Shown here: piece by piece, positions 6,425 through 7,218 of the stretch
Layout of the letters: each line of letters opens with the position of its first letter
Numbering within the stretch: position 1 is the first letter of the stretch
Assembly (NCBI GenBank): GCA_903820955.1
Contig: CAIJJH010000031.1
Span: 1-7,218, forward strand
Reading direction: 5' to 3'
Length of the DNA: 7,218 nt
Source of the DNA: an uncultured Micrococcales bacterium
GTDB lineage: Bacteria; Actinomycetota; Actinomycetes; Actinomycetales; Microbacteriaceae
Position numbers and translations under genes: made by a program
The notes under the pieces: model-generated
Seen by the model: only the letters and a program-made list of their open reading frames with translations
What the model was told of the DNA's origin: nothing
Databases searched by the model: none

Positions 6425-7218
6425 ATGGCTGAAGAAACCACACCAACGCAGTTTGACCACGTAGAGCAGGTCGACCTCCAGGTCGAAATGCAGCGCTCAT
6501 ACCTCGACTACGCGATGAGCGTTATCGTCGGTCGAGCACTTCCAGACGTTCGAGACGGCCTAAAGCCGGTTCACCGACGCGTCCTCTACGCAATGTACGA
6601 CGGCGGCTACCGCCCAGACAAGCAGTTCAGCAAGTGTTCGCGTGTTGTCGGCGACGTCATGGGTCAGTTTCACCCGCACGGCGACGGCGCGATCTACGAC
6701 ACCCTGGTTCGCTTGGTTCAGGACTGGGTTCTTCGCTACCCGCTAGTTTCGGGCCAGGGCAACTTCGGTTCGCCGGGTAACGACCCAGCTGCAGCCCCTC
6801 GATACACCGAATGCCGCATGGCACCACTTGCTATGGAAATGGTGCGAGACATTGATCAGGACACCGTCGACTTCACACCTAACTACGACGGCAAAAACTT
6901 AGAACCAACGGTCTTACCAAGTCGCTTCCCTAACTTGTTAGTTAACGGCTCCTCAGGCATTGCGGTGGGTATGGCAACAAACATCCCGCCACACAATCTC
7001 ACCGAGGTCGCTGCTGGTGTGCAGTGGTCGCTCGAACACCCGGATGCGACAAAGGCCGAATTACTTGATGCGCTAATGGAACGTATTACCGGGCCAGACT
7101 TTCCAACTGGGGCATTAATTGTTGGCCGACGCGGAATTCAAGATGCGTACCGAACTGGCCGCGGCTCCATCACAATGCGTGCGGTAACAGAGATTGCTGA
7201 AGACAAGCGTGGCCGGAC
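6425..7218 (+). CDS. gyrA: DNA gyrase subunit A (3'-truncated by the window end)
   Basis: GyrA is the DNA-breaking subunit of gyrase. The frame runs from ATG 6425 to the window end without a stop: 264 complete codons, the N-terminal part of a protein usually over 800 residues long. [15 protein letters not shown] (45-59) begins the winged-helix region. The catalytic tyrosine is Y127 in [11 protein letters not shown] (122-132). The intercalating isoleucine is I179 in [19 protein letters not shown] (174-192). The quinolone-determining segment is [14 protein letters not shown] (83-96): glycine 88 replaces E. coli S83, while D92 matches D87. No intein interrupts the Y127 site. The ribosome binding site is weak (GAGAAG, 6413-6418), so coupling to gyrB 18 bp upstream is likely. 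From about 6899 codon choice changes sharply, with five TTA leucines among ten, against none earlier in this gene. Confidence 0.97.
   Translation, partial: MAEETTPTQFDHVEQVDLQVEMQRSYLDYAMSVIVGRALPDVRDGLKPVHRRVLYAMYDGGYRPDKQFSKCSRVVGDVMGQFHPHGDGAIYDTLVRLVQDWVLRYPLVSGQGNFGSPGNDPAAAPRYTECRMAPLAMEMVRDIDQDTVDFTPNYDGKNLEPTVLPSRFPNLLVNGSSGIAVGMATNIPPHNLTEVAAGVQWSLEHPDATKAELLDALMERITGPDFPTGALIVGRRGIQDAYRTGRGSITMRAVTEIAEDKRGR

Noticed and set aside
6791..6820. Possible GyrA intein at the active-site tyrosine, as in some mycobacteria
   Set aside because: The reading frame passes through [11 protein letters not shown] without interruption.

Overview
The window is the replication-origin neighbourhood of an actinobacterial chromosome. 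In order it holds the 3' end of dnaA, oriC, dnaN, gnd, recF, dciA (DUF721), gyrB and the 5' part of gyrA, all on the + strand. This order, a short-form 6-phosphogluconate dehydrogenase between dnaN and recF, and a DciA ending in GRGPRDTYG point to Actinomycetota, most likely Micrococcales/Microbacteriaceae. Hand-counted blocks are about 55-59% G+C, which would suit one of the moderate-GC, small-genome members of that family. The family-level placement is inference.

Layout: dnaA (C-terminal 105 residues) ends at 318. Bases 319-642 are a compact oriC with perfect and near-consensus DnaA boxes and an AT-rich stretch next to dnaN. dnaN starts at a TTG (643-1788). gnd follows (1813-2697), then recF (2729-3889), whose ribosome binding site lies in a strong inverted repeat. 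dciA (3879-4361) overlaps the end of recF. A 107-bp gap (4362-4468) carries a probable gyrB promoter framed by a perfect 9-bp inverted repeat and related repeats. gyrB (4469-6406) is followed 18 bp later by gyrA, which runs off the window (6425-7218).

The genes make one functional set. DnaA opens oriC, DciA is the presumed DnaB-helicase loader, DnaN is the sliding clamp, RecF acts at damaged forks, and GyrA2B2 supplies negative supercoiling. gnd is the only metabolic gene (oxidative pentose phosphate pathway), and its position here is usual for actinobacteria.

I see no mobile element, CRISPR, tRNA or rRNA gene, phage gene or unknown protein system. This is a conserved core region and I do not claim an undescribed system. 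The observations worth a second look are cis-regulatory (recF hairpin, gyrB upstream repeats) and evolutionary (an abrupt codon-usage change inside gyrA; unusual residues in the clamp tail and gyrase quinolone pocket).
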